DNA of 41,220 nt, from contig JACQWX010000010.1 of the NCBI GenBank assembly GCA_016209035.1, positions 1 through 41,220 on the forward strand, in the 5' to 3' direction. Below, piece by piece: positions 1-6,970 of this stretch (positions within the stretch are counted from its first letter, which is position 1; every line of letters starts with the position of its first letter). A program made the translations under genes and the position numbers. This stretch comes from Elusimicrobiota bacterium (GTDB lineage: Bacteria > Elusimicrobiota > Elusimicrobia > UBA1565 > UBA9628). The notes below the pieces were generated by a model that was not told the origin of the DNA, searched no databases, and saw only the letters and a program-made list of their open reading frames with translations.

Positions 1-30
1 GGTCTTGTGTGTCATCGTTTGGTTCGCCAT
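1..30 (-). CDS. Start of an unidentified gene, cut by the window edge
   Basis: An ATG reading MANQTMTHKT begins here and runs off the left edge. It sits 11 bases after the BcrC-like stop codon and is preceded by a strong AGAGGAGG Shine-Dalgarno about 6 bases upstream, so it is very likely the next gene of the same minus-strand operon. Ten residues are too few to identify the product. Confidence 0.55.
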   Translation of the reverse strand, partial: MANQTMTHKT

Positions 31-41
31 GCTGTCCTCCT

Positions 42-1166
42 CTAAAACAGGTCCTCCTGCCGGATCATCTCCAGGAAGGCCTCGACCCTCACCTTGAACT
101 GGCCGACCGGGACGGTCACGTCGAACTCGAGGAAGAGGGACGGAATGCCGTTCTCCTCGAGCGCTTTCTTGATCGCGGGGATGTCCAGCTCGTGCGGGTC
201 GCAGAACTTCTGTTGGATCACGAGCGCCCCTTCCACCTTATAGTCCTTGGCGAGCTCGAGGATGCGGTCCAGGCGCTTCCTCGCGGGCCAATCCTTCGAT
301 GGGCATGGGACCCGGTCCACGTACCGCTGCGCGATGGCGCCCAGCCTGTCCCCGTCGGCATGGACATCCTCCCAGAAATACCGCGATCCCGTGCAGTGGT
401 CGTCGATGACGATGGTGGCGCCCGCGGACTCCACCATCTTCACGAACTCGGTGTCGTCGTCCTCGCTCCCGATCAGCATCAGCCTGTTCCCCGGGGGCTT
501 CCCGGGCTTGCCTCCCTCCAGGGCCTTGATCATGTCCTCCAGGGCGCGGCTGTGCTCACCCTTGTCCGTCGTCTGGCTGGAGGCCACGACGTACATGGCG
601 TCCAGCCCTCCGATAGGCGGAGTCTCGCCCCTTCTGAGCTCGTAGAGGCGCCTGAGGAGCGAACGGTTCCTGTTCATGGTCCGTATCCCCCGATCCAGGT
701 CCTCATCCGTGAGCTTCTTCCCGAGCCAGCCCTCCAGCGACTTCGTGAACTCCTTGAGCTCGCCGGCCAGGAAAGGCGCGGCGCGGGGGCTCTGGACATG
801 GTGGGGCGCGCAGAGGTAATAGGAATAGTCCACCGGGATGTGCATCTGCCAGGAGGCGTACGTCTGCCTGATGTGCAGGCAGGACTGCGCGATCATGACG
901 CCGTCGAGGTAGTCGAACCTGCCCTTGAGGCCCTGCGCGAGGCAGTCGCGGCAGAAGGGGCAGAACATGCCGAAGATGTGCGGCTCCGTCACGTCCTGAG
1001 GCTCATGGCTTCCCATGATCCGGACGGGAAGGACCCCGGCGGCGTAGAGGATCTCCTCCGGCACATAGGTGCAGAAATAGCCCATCACCTTGCCGCCGGT
1101 CCTCTTCTTCCATTCCTTGGCGTACTCGTGTCTGGAGGTGTACCATTCCTTGAACCTGGCTTGCAT
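42..1166 (-). CDS. bcrC: Benzoyl-CoA reductase / 2-hydroxyacyl-CoA dehydratase family catalytic subunit (BcrC/BadD-like)
   Basis: A 374-residue protein of the HgdB/BcrC/BadD family, whose members carry [4Fe-4S] clusters that bind the acyl-CoA in ATP-driven one-electron reductions. The family N-terminus is visible (GYFCTYVPEEILYAAG, Cys32), followed by a cysteine cluster (Cys69, Cys72, Cys75), Cys96 in AQSCLHIRQ and Cys119. The C-terminal half has a second Rossmann-like lobe ending in the typical PSLFLEFD segment. Length matches BcrC (about 380). It pairs with the BcrB-like subunit at 5579-6871. Had, Oah and Dch nearby point to benzoyl-CoA or a close analogue as substrate rather than 2-hydroxyacyl-CoA, but the fold alone cannot decide this. 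The start has SD AGGAGA 5 bases upstream, and the gene appears to have its own promoter. It is separated from its partner subunit by four genes, which is unusual. Confidence 0.75.
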   Translation of the reverse strand: MQARFKEWYTSRHEYAKEWKKRTGGKVMGYFCTYVPEEILYAAGVLPVRIMGSHEPQDVTEPHIFGMFCPFCRDCLAQGLKGRFDYLDGVMIAQSCLHIRQTYASWQMHIPVDYSYYLCAPHHVQSPRAAPFLAGELKEFTKSLEGWLGKKLTDEDLDRGIRTMNRNRSLLRRLYELRRGETPPIGGLDAMYVVASSQTTDKGEHSRALEDMIKALEGGKPGKPPGNRLMLIGSEDDDTEFVKMVESAGATIVIDDHCTGSRYFWEDVHADGDRLGAIAQRYVDRVPCPSKDWPARKRLDRILELAKDYKVEGALVIQQKFCDPHELDIPAIKKALEENGIPSLFLEFDVTVPVGQFKVRVEAFLEMIRQEDLF

Positions 1167-1213
1167 GTCAATCTCCTGCCGTGAGTTTGGTCTCGAGGGG
1201 GATCATGTCGAGG

Positions 1214-1244
1214 ACTATACCACACCCCCCACCGGCCCTGTCAA
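1214..1244 (-). promoter_or_regulatory. Probable sigma-70 promoter for the BcrC-like gene
   Basis: On the minus strand TTGACA (1244-1239) is followed after 19 bases by TATAGT (1219-1214) with an upstream TGG, i.e. an extended -10. The -35 box overlaps the stop codon of the upstream GNAT gene. The transcript would have a leader of roughly 40 bases containing the AGGAGA ribosome binding site. The spacing is longer than the ideal 17. Confidence 0.55.
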
Positions 1245-1747
1245 GCCGAGGGCTTCAGCTCGAGGTTGACCATCCGTCCCGGGGAGAACCCCGCGGACTC
1301 GAAGAACCGGAGCAGCCCCCACTCGTTCCAGTTCACGAAGGTGAAGACCGTCCGCACCCCGGCCTTGCGGACATGGGACCTAAACTCCTCCATGAGAGCC
1401 CGGGCCTTGCGGACATGGGACCTAAACTCCTCCATGAGAGCCCGGCCCACGCCGCTTCCCTGCCGGTCCGGATCGACCCCGATGGTGTCGATGGTGGCGG
1501 TGTCGGCGGGTATGCCGAACTCGCCCAGCAGCACCTCGCCCATGACGAAGCCCACCGGCTTGCCCTCCACCATCGCCACGAGAGAGATCGTCATGGGGCG
1601 CGTCCCTTCGAAGGCCGACGAGAACTTCTTCTCGTAATACTCCCTGCGGTTGAGGCCCGACACCTCCTCGTCGATCTCCACGATGCGGTCGATGTCCTCG
1701 GGCCTCAGGGCCCGGATCAGGATGTCCTGCGCGGCGATTGTCGCCAT
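1241..1747 (-). CDS. GNAT-family N-acetyltransferase with an internal exact duplication
   Basis: A 168-residue GNAT protein of the RimI-like, single-domain size class. The acetyl-CoA pyrophosphate loop is visible as RQGSGVG around residues 95-101, after the beta4 strand TIDTIGVDPD, and the C-terminal NEWGLLRFFESAGF segment fits motif B. Directly after the loop, 14 residues (RALMEEFRSHVRKA) occur twice in tandem, so helix alpha3 is encoded twice; without the repeat the protein would be a normal 154 residues. It has a good AGGAGG SD and lies inside the benzoyl-CoA reductase operon. Acyl-CoA ligases of aromatic degradation are regulated by lysine acetylation by GNAT enzymes in Rhodopseudomonas, so such a role is possible but is only inference here. 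The actual substrate is unknown. Confidence 0.8.
   Translation of the reverse strand: MATIAAQDILIRALRPEDIDRIVEIDEEVSGLNRREYYEKKFSSAFEGTRPMTISLVAMVEGKPVGFVMGEVLLGEFGIPADTATIDTIGVDPDRQGSGVGRALMEEFRSHVRKARALMEEFRSHVRKAGVRTVFTFVNWNEWGLLRFFESAGFSPGRMVNLELKPSA
1361..1444. repeat. Perfect 2 x 42-base tandem repeat inside a GNAT gene
   Basis: Two identical 42-base units (1361-1402 and 1403-1444) lie head to tail, and the identity runs one base further. The unit is exactly 14 codons, so the frame is kept. Perfect identity in a region with no purifying reason for it implies a very recent duplication, or an assembly artefact. Confidence 0.95.
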
Positions 1748-1760
1748 ATTCCCTCCTATT

Positions 1761-2693
1761 CTATCCCTGTCTGCCCCGCAGAAGCCCCTCGACCAGCGCG
1801 AGGAGCATGCGGTTGGTCTCGCAGGCTACGCCGTGCCGGTCGGCGTACCGCTGGATACTGCCGTTGAGGAAGTCGATCTCGAGCGGCCGGCCCTCCTCGA
1901 AATCCACGAGCATGGACGGCTTGTGGTCGCCCGCGCCCGAGAGGTAGCGCATGGCTTGGTCCATGAAGTCGTCCTCGAAGACATGCCCCTCGGCCCGGGC
2001 GACCGCCGTGAAGTCGCGGATCAGGCGCTTCACCAGCTCCCGGAGGCCCGGAAGCTCCATGAGTCGCTTCATGGTGAGGCCCGTCAGGACCGAGACCGGC
2101 ATGATGCAGGAGTTGAGGATCGCCTTGTGCCAGACGGCCTTCTTGACGGACTCGGAGGAGACCGTCTTGAGCCCGGCCTCCGTGAGGAGTCCGGCGACCT
2201 CCCCGGCCGCGGCCGCCCCTTCGGGCGCCAGGGAGCCGATGAAGTTCGGGGGGTGGAAGAACGTGACCTTGACCGCTCCGGGCCTGAGCACCACGCCGGC
2301 GAAGTTCACCACCACCCGCAGGACGCGCCCGCGGGGGAAGTGGGCCGCCAGTTCCTCCTCGGTGTCGATGCCGTTCTGGACGCTCACCACCAGGCTGCGG
2401 CTTTCCTCGAAGTTCGAAAGCTCCGGCGCGAGCCTCGCGAGGGCCGTGGTCTTGACGCACACGAAGACGTAGTCCGGGTCGACCCCGGCCGCCTCCCGAA
2501 GGCTGGGAAAGGTCCCGGCCACGCGGGCGCGGCGCTCCAGGGTCCCGCTGATCTCCAGCCCGTCCTTGCCCACGGCGTCGACGATGCTTCCGGCCGCGTC
2601 CGCGACGAAGACTTCCCCTTCGAGCGACGCGAGATGGGCTGCCAGGATGCTGCCGACCGCGCCGCAGCCGACGACGATGCTTTTCTTGCGCAT
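1761..2693 (-). CDS. Ketopantoate reductase (PanE/ApbA) family protein
   Basis: A 310-residue NADP-dependent 2-oxoacid reductase of the 2-dehydropantoate 2-reductase family. It opens with the Rossmann signature VVGCGAVGSILAAHLA, then shows the family's VKTTAL segment and QNGIDTEE, and the catalytic-lysine region KKAVWHKAILNS near residue 180. Length matches PanE (about 300). It sits 3 bases after the ADP-forming ligase and 13 bases before the GNAT gene, so it is co-transcribed with the benzoyl-CoA reductase genes. PanE makes pantoate for CoA synthesis; paralogues of this family reduce other 2-oxoacids, so a dedicated role in this acyl-CoA operon is possible. The exact substrate cannot be told from sequence. 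Confidence 0.8.
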   Translation of the reverse strand: MRKKSIVVGCGAVGSILAAHLASLEGEVFVADAAGSIVDAVGKDGLEISGTLERRARVAGTFPSLREAAGVDPDYVFVCVKTTALARLAPELSNFEESRSLVVSVQNGIDTEEELAAHFPRGRVLRVVVNFAGVVLRPGAVKVTFFHPPNFIGSLAPEGAAAAGEVAGLLTEAGLKTVSSESVKKAVWHKAILNSCIMPVSVLTGLTMKRLMELPGLRELVKRLIRDFTAVARAEGHVFEDDFMDQAMRYLSGAGDHKPSMLVDFEEGRPLEIDFLNGSIQRYADRHGVACETNRMLLALVEGLLRGRQG

Positions 2694-2696
2694 ATG

Positions 2697-4799
2697 TTAT
2701 CTCCTGATCCTCGCGTCGGCGACGAGGGCGGCATCGCCGAAAGCGAGGATCGGGTTCAGGTCGAGCTCCCGGATCCGGGGGAGAGCGACGACCATCTGCG
2801 AGATCCGCCGGATGATCGCGGCGAGGGCCTCGATGCAGACGCTCGTCCTCCCCCGGGCGCCCGCGAGCACGGGGAAGCCCTTGATGGAGCGGATCATGTC
2901 CAGGGCCTCGGAGTCCCCCACCGGGGCGAGCTTGAACCTGACGTCCTTGAGGACCTCCACGAAGACGCCGCCCAGCCCGAACATCACGGCGTGACCGAGC
3001 ATGGGCACGCTGCTCGCCCCCACGATGACTTCGGTCCCGCCGGCCATGAACCTCTGGACCAGGAAGGAGGGCCGGTCCCCGCCAAAAACCTTCACCATGC
3101 GGCGCAACTCCCGGCGGAGGGCCTCTTCGTCCGCCAGGTCGAGGGCCAGGGCCCCGGCCTCGGATTTGTGGACGAGCCCGGGAGCGTCGGCCTTGATCGC
3201 GACCGGATAGCCGAGCGCCCCTGCGGCCGCAGCCGCCTCTTCCGGCGAGGCGACCCACGCGTGCGGGACCGCCGGGATGCGGCCTGCGTCCAACAGGCGG
3301 TAGGCGTCCTTCTGGCTGAGGAAGCCGTGCTCGTCCACCGGGGCATCCTCGAGTATTCCTCTCGCCGCGGCGAGGTCCATGTCCGTGAAGCCCGCGGGCT
3401 CGCAGGCCCCTGCGGCGTTATCGCCGCAGGCCTTGCGGGAGCGCAGCCTCGCGTACTCGGCCATCGCGGCGAGCGCCCGGGCCGCGGTTTCGGCCAGGGC
3501 GTAGTGCGGCACCCCGGCCTCCTTGAGGACGCGGACGGGCTCCACCCATCGGCGGCGGTCCGTCATGAGGTTGACCACGACGGGCTTCAAGCCCTTCTGC
3601 GCCGCGGCGGCGATCTCGCGGGCCACGACCTCGTTGTCGACGAAGAAAGGCGTCACCACGTTCATGAACACGCTGTCGCAGGCGTCCTCGGCCAGGAGGG
3701 CGTCGAGCGCCGCCCGGAAATCGCCCGCCCCGGCCGTGGCCAGCACGTCGACGGGATTGCCCACCGAGGCGGCGGGGTGGAGCTTTCCTCCAAGGGCGGC
3801 CTGCCGGCTCTCCGAGAGGGGCGCAAGCTCCAGGCCCGCCTCCACGAGCTCGTCCACGGCGATGATGGCCGGGCCTCCCGTGTTGGTGATGATGCCTACG
3901 CGGGGGCCCTTGGGCGCGGGCTGGGTGGAGAGGGCGTAGGCGGCCTGCACCAGCTCCTCCTGGGTCCGCAGGCGCACCACGCCGGCCTTGTCGAAGACGA
4001 GGTCCACGGACGCGTCCGTTTTCAAGAGCCCGCCGGTATGGGAGGCTGCGGCCTTGGCGCCCTCGGCCGTTCGTCCCGCCTTCATGCCGAGGATGGGCTT
4101 GCGGGCCGCGACCTCGGCCGCCGCTTCGAGGAAGGCCGCGGGGTCGGGAAGGCTCTCCACGTAGACCACGATCACCTTGACGGCGTCGAGCGTGCCCCAG
4201 TAGCGGATGATCTCCGGGATCGAGACGTCGCAGGCGTTCCCGTTGGAGGCGTACATGTGCACGCCGATGCCCAGCTCGCTGAAGCGCTGGTTGATGACCT
4301 CGCCCACGCCGCCGGACTGCGCCGCGATAGCGACGTTGCCCGGCTCGGGATAGGTGAAGGTGAAGTTACAGTAGGTCCGCACGCCAGGGTCCGAGCAGAT
4401 GACGCCCTGGCAGTTGGGCCCCATGATCCGGACGCCGTGCTTGCGGGCGTTCTCCAGCGTCCGGGCCTCCAGCTCGGCGCCCTCGGGGCCGGTCTCCCTG
4501 AATCCGGCGGAGTTGATGATGACGAAGCGCACGCCCTTCTGGCCGCACTCCTCCATCGCGGCGGGGGCTGACTTCGCGGGGATGGCCATGTGTGCCACGT
4601 CGACGGGCCCGGGGATGTCGAGGATCGACGCGTGGGTCTTGAGGCCGAGGGTGACGGGGTCCTTGGGATGCACGGGGAAGACCAACCCCTTGTAGCCGTA
4701 GTCCAGGAGGTTCTGGACGATGCGGTTGCCGATGGACAGCCGGTTGTTGGAGGCCCCGATCACGGCCACAGCCCTCGGCTTGAAGAGGGCGCTCAGCAT
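2697..4799 (-). CDS. ADP-forming acyl-CoA synthetase, fused alpha-beta form (ACD)
   Basis: A 700-residue NDP-forming acyl-CoA ligase: acyl-CoA + ADP + Pi to acid + CoA + ATP, reversible. The N-terminal CoA-binding domain starts at FKPRAVAVIGAS, then two succinyl-CoA-ligase-like domains carry the phosphohistidine motif ASHTGG (His254), and the C-terminal ATP-grasp (beta) domain runs from about residue 470 to the end (GYPVAIKADAPGLVHKSEAGALAL). The start was chosen because it begins the CoA-binding domain and because ATGCTGA joins it to the stop of the upstream ATPase gene, implying translational coupling. The linker between the alpha and beta parts, around residue 457, is encoded by a perfect DNA hairpin (3409-3430). 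Archaeal ACD II enzymes of this family accept aryl acids, so benzoate activation or release of an acyl-CoA product with ATP gain are both possible. The substrate is not determined. Confidence 0.85.
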   Translation of the reverse strand: MLSALFKPRAVAVIGASNNRLSIGNRIVQNLLDYGYKGLVFPVHPKDPVTLGLKTHASILDIPGPVDVAHMAIPAKSAPAAMEECGQKGVRFVIINSAGFRETGPEGAELEARTLENARKHGVRIMGPNCQGVICSDPGVRTYCNFTFTYPEPGNVAIAAQSGGVGEVINQRFSELGIGVHMYASNGNACDVSIPEIIRYWGTLDAVKVIVVYVESLPDPAAFLEAAAEVAARKPILGMKAGRTAEGAKAAASHTGGLLKTDASVDLVFDKAGVVRLRTQEELVQAAYALSTQPAPKGPRVGIITNTGGPAIIAVDELVEAGLELAPLSESRQAALGGKLHPAASVGNPVDVLATAGAGDFRAALDALLAEDACDSVFMNVVTPFFVDNEVVAREIAAAAQKGLKPVVVNLMTDRRRWVEPVRVLKEAGVPHYALAETAARALAAMAEYARLRSRKACGDNAAGACEPAGFTDMDLAAARGILEDAPVDEHGFLSQKDAYRLLDAGRIPAVPHAWVASPEEAAAAAGALGYPVAIKADAPGLVHKSEAGALALDLADEEALRRELRRMVKVFGGDRPSFLVQRFMAGGTEVIVGASSVPMLGHAVMFGLGGVFVEVLKDVRFKLAPVGDSEALDMIRSIKGFPVLAGARGRTSVCIEALAAIIRRISQMVVALPRIRELDLNPILAFGDAALVADARIRR
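3409..3430. repeat. Hairpin element in the interdomain linker of the ADP-forming ligase
   Basis: CCTGCGGCG and CGCCGCAGG pair perfectly around a 4-base TTAT loop, with further G/C complementarity outside. It is in frame and encodes ACGDNAAGA, a segment unlike the flanking helices, exactly between the CoA-ligase and ATP-grasp halves. It looks like an inserted palindromic element. Confidence 0.6.
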
Positions 4800-5572
4800 C
4801 GCGGTCCCCGGGCGAAGAGCGCGGCGCCGAGGGCTCCCGCGCACTGCGGGTCCGGAGGCAGAAGGACCGTGCAGCCCGGCCGCTCGGCGAACATCTCCAC
4901 GATCGTGGGGCTGTGGGCGACAACGCCGCCGGTGAGCGCCACGGGCCCCTCCAGGGGGTCCATCTCCACGATGCGCTTGACCACGGAGCGAAGCGCGCCC
5001 TTGACGATGTCGCTCGCCTTGGCGCCGGCGCGCATCTTCGCCAGGATCTCCGTCTGGGTGAACACCGTGCAGAAGGAGCCCAGGGTCTCCTCGGCCGAGG
5101 ACTGCCGCGCGAGGGCCTCCAGCTCGTCCAAGGGGACCCCCAGGCGGCCGGCGATCTCCTCGAGGAAGGCGCCGGTGCCCGCCGCGCATTTGCGGTTCAG
5201 CTGGAAGGACTCGAAGCCTCCGTCGGAGTCCACGTGGATGATCTTGTTGTCCTGGCCGCCGATGTCCACCACGGTGAGCGCCTGGGGGAAATAGCGGCGG
5301 CAGCCGCGGGCGTGGCAGGCCAGCTCGGTCTTGCGCTCGGCCGCGAAGGGCACGTTCCTGCGGCCGTAGCCCGTCGAGACCGTCCGCGTCACCGCGTCCC
5401 GTGGGAGCTTGGCCGCCTTCAGGGCGCCGTCGAAGGCCGCGCGGGCCGCGGCTTCGAAATCCATGCCGGAGCGCTCCACCGCCCGGCCGAGGACCTCTCC
5501 TGCCTCGTCGATGATCGCCGCCTTCGTGGCGGTCGCGCCGGCGTCGATCCCGCCAAATAGGCTGCCGGCCAT
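4793..5572 (-). CDS. BadF/BadG/BcrA/BcrD-family ATPase (reductase activator)
   Basis: A 259-residue ASKHA-fold ATPase that hydrolyses ATP to push electrons from a [4Fe-4S] cluster into the BcrBC-type catalytic subunits. The phosphate-1 motif GIDAGATATKAAI lies at residues 8-20, the phosphate-2 motif VVDIGGQDNK at 101-110, and two cysteines, Cys129 (NRKCAAGTGAF) and Cys168 (SFCTVFTQTE), match the cluster ligands Cys127 and Cys166 of the dehydratase activator HgdC. Classical benzoyl-CoA reductase uses two different ATPase subunits, a long one (about 440) and a short one (about 280). Only one short gene is present here, so a homodimeric activator is inferred, with the cluster bridging two copies. 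It lies 6 bases after bcrB and overlaps the ligase start. Confidence 0.85.
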   Translation of the reverse strand: MAGSLFGGIDAGATATKAAIIDEAGEVLGRAVERSGMDFEAAARAAFDGALKAAKLPRDAVTRTVSTGYGRRNVPFAAERKTELACHARGCRRYFPQALTVVDIGGQDNKIIHVDSDGGFESFQLNRKCAAGTGAFLEEIAGRLGVPLDELEALARQSSAEETLGSFCTVFTQTEILAKMRAGAKASDIVKGALRSVVKRIVEMDPLEGPVALTGGVVAHSPTIVEMFAERPGCTVLLPPDPQCAGALGAALFARGPRC

Positions 5573-5578
5573 CCGTGT

Positions 5579-6871
5579 CTACTCGCCTCCCCCGCGGGGA
5601 GGTGAGTAATCCGTCGAGGGGGATGATTTTCTGTCCTGCAGCTGCTCGATGAATGCCTCCAGCTGGGTCCTTGACTGCTCCTCCGAGTAGCAGCGCAGGT
5701 CGTTGAGGTCGCCGTGGATCACGACGAACGGAACGCCCGTGCGCTTCCTCAGGCGCTGGGGAAGGCCGTAGCGCGAGTTGGTGTTGTTCGGGCACGTCTT
5801 GGAGTCGTGGAAGACGATGCCGTCGCAATGATAGAGCTCGAGCATGCGGCCGATGTGGTCCTCCTTGTAGCCGCTGTCGCGCACGATGAAGAGCTCCGTG
5901 TAGGCCCGGGCCATGGACTCCCAGGGCTTGTCGGGGTCGAGCTGGGAGAAGATCCAGGAGTTACAGTAGGTGGAGGCCACGACGGCCGCGCGGAGCTCCA
6001 GGAAAAGGGCGGAGAGGTCGCGGAGCTTGCCCCAGACCGGCATGCCGTCCCAGTAGAGCCGGAAGCGCTCCCCGTCGACTGCCGGGACCCCGTCCCGGAC
6101 GCGCCGGCGCAGTTCCGAGAGCAGGGTCTCGTAGTAATCGACGGCGGCCTGCGTCCCGCGCAGCACGACCGCCGGGGCCATGTGGATCGTGCCGTCGAAG
6201 AAGGTCAAGGGCGCTGGGGCGTGGGCCGCGGTCTCCAGGACCTCCCTCCAGAGCTCGGAGCACCGTCGGGAGAGCCGGAGCGTCTCCCGCAGGCGCTCCG
6301 GGTCGAGCTTGGCGCCGGCCGCGGCCTCCAGGGCCGGGACCATGGCCTGGAGCTGCCCCGCGATGCCGGCGACATGGGCGTCGGTCACCGGACCCACGTT
6401 GCGGTAGGTCTCGACGCCGACTACGGGCGCGCCCCATTGCCTGCCGTAGAAGGCCAGCCAGTCCTTGACATCGCCGCACTGGTTGGTGTTGTAGACGAGC
6501 ACGTCGGCCCTGGGGACTCCCTCGATGCCCTTGTAGGCCTTCTGGAGCGGCGTCTGCTTCCTGATGAAGGAGCCGATGTCGCTGGTCATGTAGGAGCAGA
6601 CTTCGGGCGAGTAGCCGACGGCGTTCGCCGCGGGGATGAGGTCCGTGGACATGCGGGAGGCGCCGAGCATGGCCCCGTGGTTCTCCGGGAAGTACACCTC
6701 GAAGCCCATGGCGCGCAGGAGCTCCACCGGCCCCACGCTCGTGCACCACGCCACCTTGGCCGTCCTTTCCTTGGCGGCGCGGTCGAGGGCGTAGAAATGG
6801 TCGGCCAGGAGCTTCTTCAGGACGCCGGCGGCTGCGATGGGCTTGAAGGCGGGCTTCGCGTCGTTGATCAC
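5579..6871 (-). CDS. bcrB: Benzoyl-CoA reductase catalytic subunit (BcrB/BadE-like)
   Basis: About 430 residues, the size of BcrB. The family pattern is clear: WCTSVGPVELLRAMGF (Cys43), YSPEVCSYMTSDIG (Cys92), YNTNQCGD (Cys132), then VVASTYCNSW and HDSKTCPNNTNS in the C-terminal lobe, the cysteines expected around the active-site cluster. It heads the minus-strand operon with the ATPase and ADP-forming ligase. No in-frame ATG exists before a deep internal Met, so I chose GTG at 6871 with a GAGG SD 5 bases upstream; the codons before it look non-coding and overlap the divergent promoter region. The last residues (YSPPRGGGE) are encoded by a DNA palindrome and are probably a non-native tail. 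The substrate (benzoyl-CoA) is inferred from had/oah/dch; a dehydratase role cannot be fully excluded. Confidence 0.75.
   Translation of the reverse strand: MINDAKPAFKPIAAAGVLKKLLADHFYALDRAAKERTAKVAWCTSVGPVELLRAMGFEVYFPENHGAMLGASRMSTDLIPAANAVGYSPEVCSYMTSDIGSFIRKQTPLQKAYKGIEGVPRADVLVYNTNQCGDVKDWLAFYGRQWGAPVVGVETYRNVGPVTDAHVAGIAGQLQAMVPALEAAAGAKLDPERLRETLRLSRRCSELWREVLETAAHAPAPLTFFDGTIHMAPAVVLRGTQAAVDYYETLLSELRRRVRDGVPAVDGERFRLYWDGMPVWGKLRDLSALFLELRAAVVASTYCNSWIFSQLDPDKPWESMARAYTELFIVRDSGYKEDHIGRMLELYHCDGIVFHDSKTCPNNTNSRYGLPQRLRKRTGVPFVVIHGDLNDLRCYSEEQSRTQLEAFIEQLQDRKSSPSTDYSPPRGGGE
5580..5608. repeat. Palindromic element forming the 3' end of bcrB
   Basis: Thirteen bases at 5580-5592 pair with 5596-5608 (one G:T) around a 3-base CGC loop. 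It supplies the last codons and the stop of bcrB. No T-tract follows on the minus strand, so it does not look like a rho-independent terminator and resembles a dispersed palindrome instead. Confidence 0.6.
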
Positions 6872-6970
6872 TCCTCCCTCACGTCCTTGATATTGCTTGC
6901 CCGGATTCGAAATTATATATTGTTTGCGGCGCCCAACGGAATCATCCGCGTCCTGACAGGAGGAGGTCCC
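6872..6970. promoter_or_regulatory. Divergent promoter region between bcrB and had
   Basis: A 99-base gap between head-to-head operons with an AT-rich core at 6909-6923, in sharp contrast to the GC-rich surroundings. On the minus strand a consensus TATAAT lies at 6917-6912, about 40 bases before the bcrB start, but no good -35 box is seen at the normal distance, which could mean activator dependence. The plus-strand gene has SD AGGAGG just before ATG 6971. Shared control of reductase and downstream enzymes from this gap is likely. Confidence 0.5.

Noticed and set aside
130..160. CCGTTCTCC core match in the BcrC-like gene
   Set aside because: It encodes the conserved EENGIP segment and lacks the flanking arms, so it is a chance match.
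1650..4571. 973-codon plus-strand open frame antisense to the ligase and PanE-like genes
   Set aside because: A shadow of GC-rich codons: rich in Arg, Gly, His and Asp, no domain. The minus strand encodes clear enzymes.
2697..5828. Longer version of the ADP-forming ligase extending across the ATPase
   Set aside because: The upstream part is an out-of-frame reading of the BadF/BadG ATPase. The CoA-binding domain begins at 4799.
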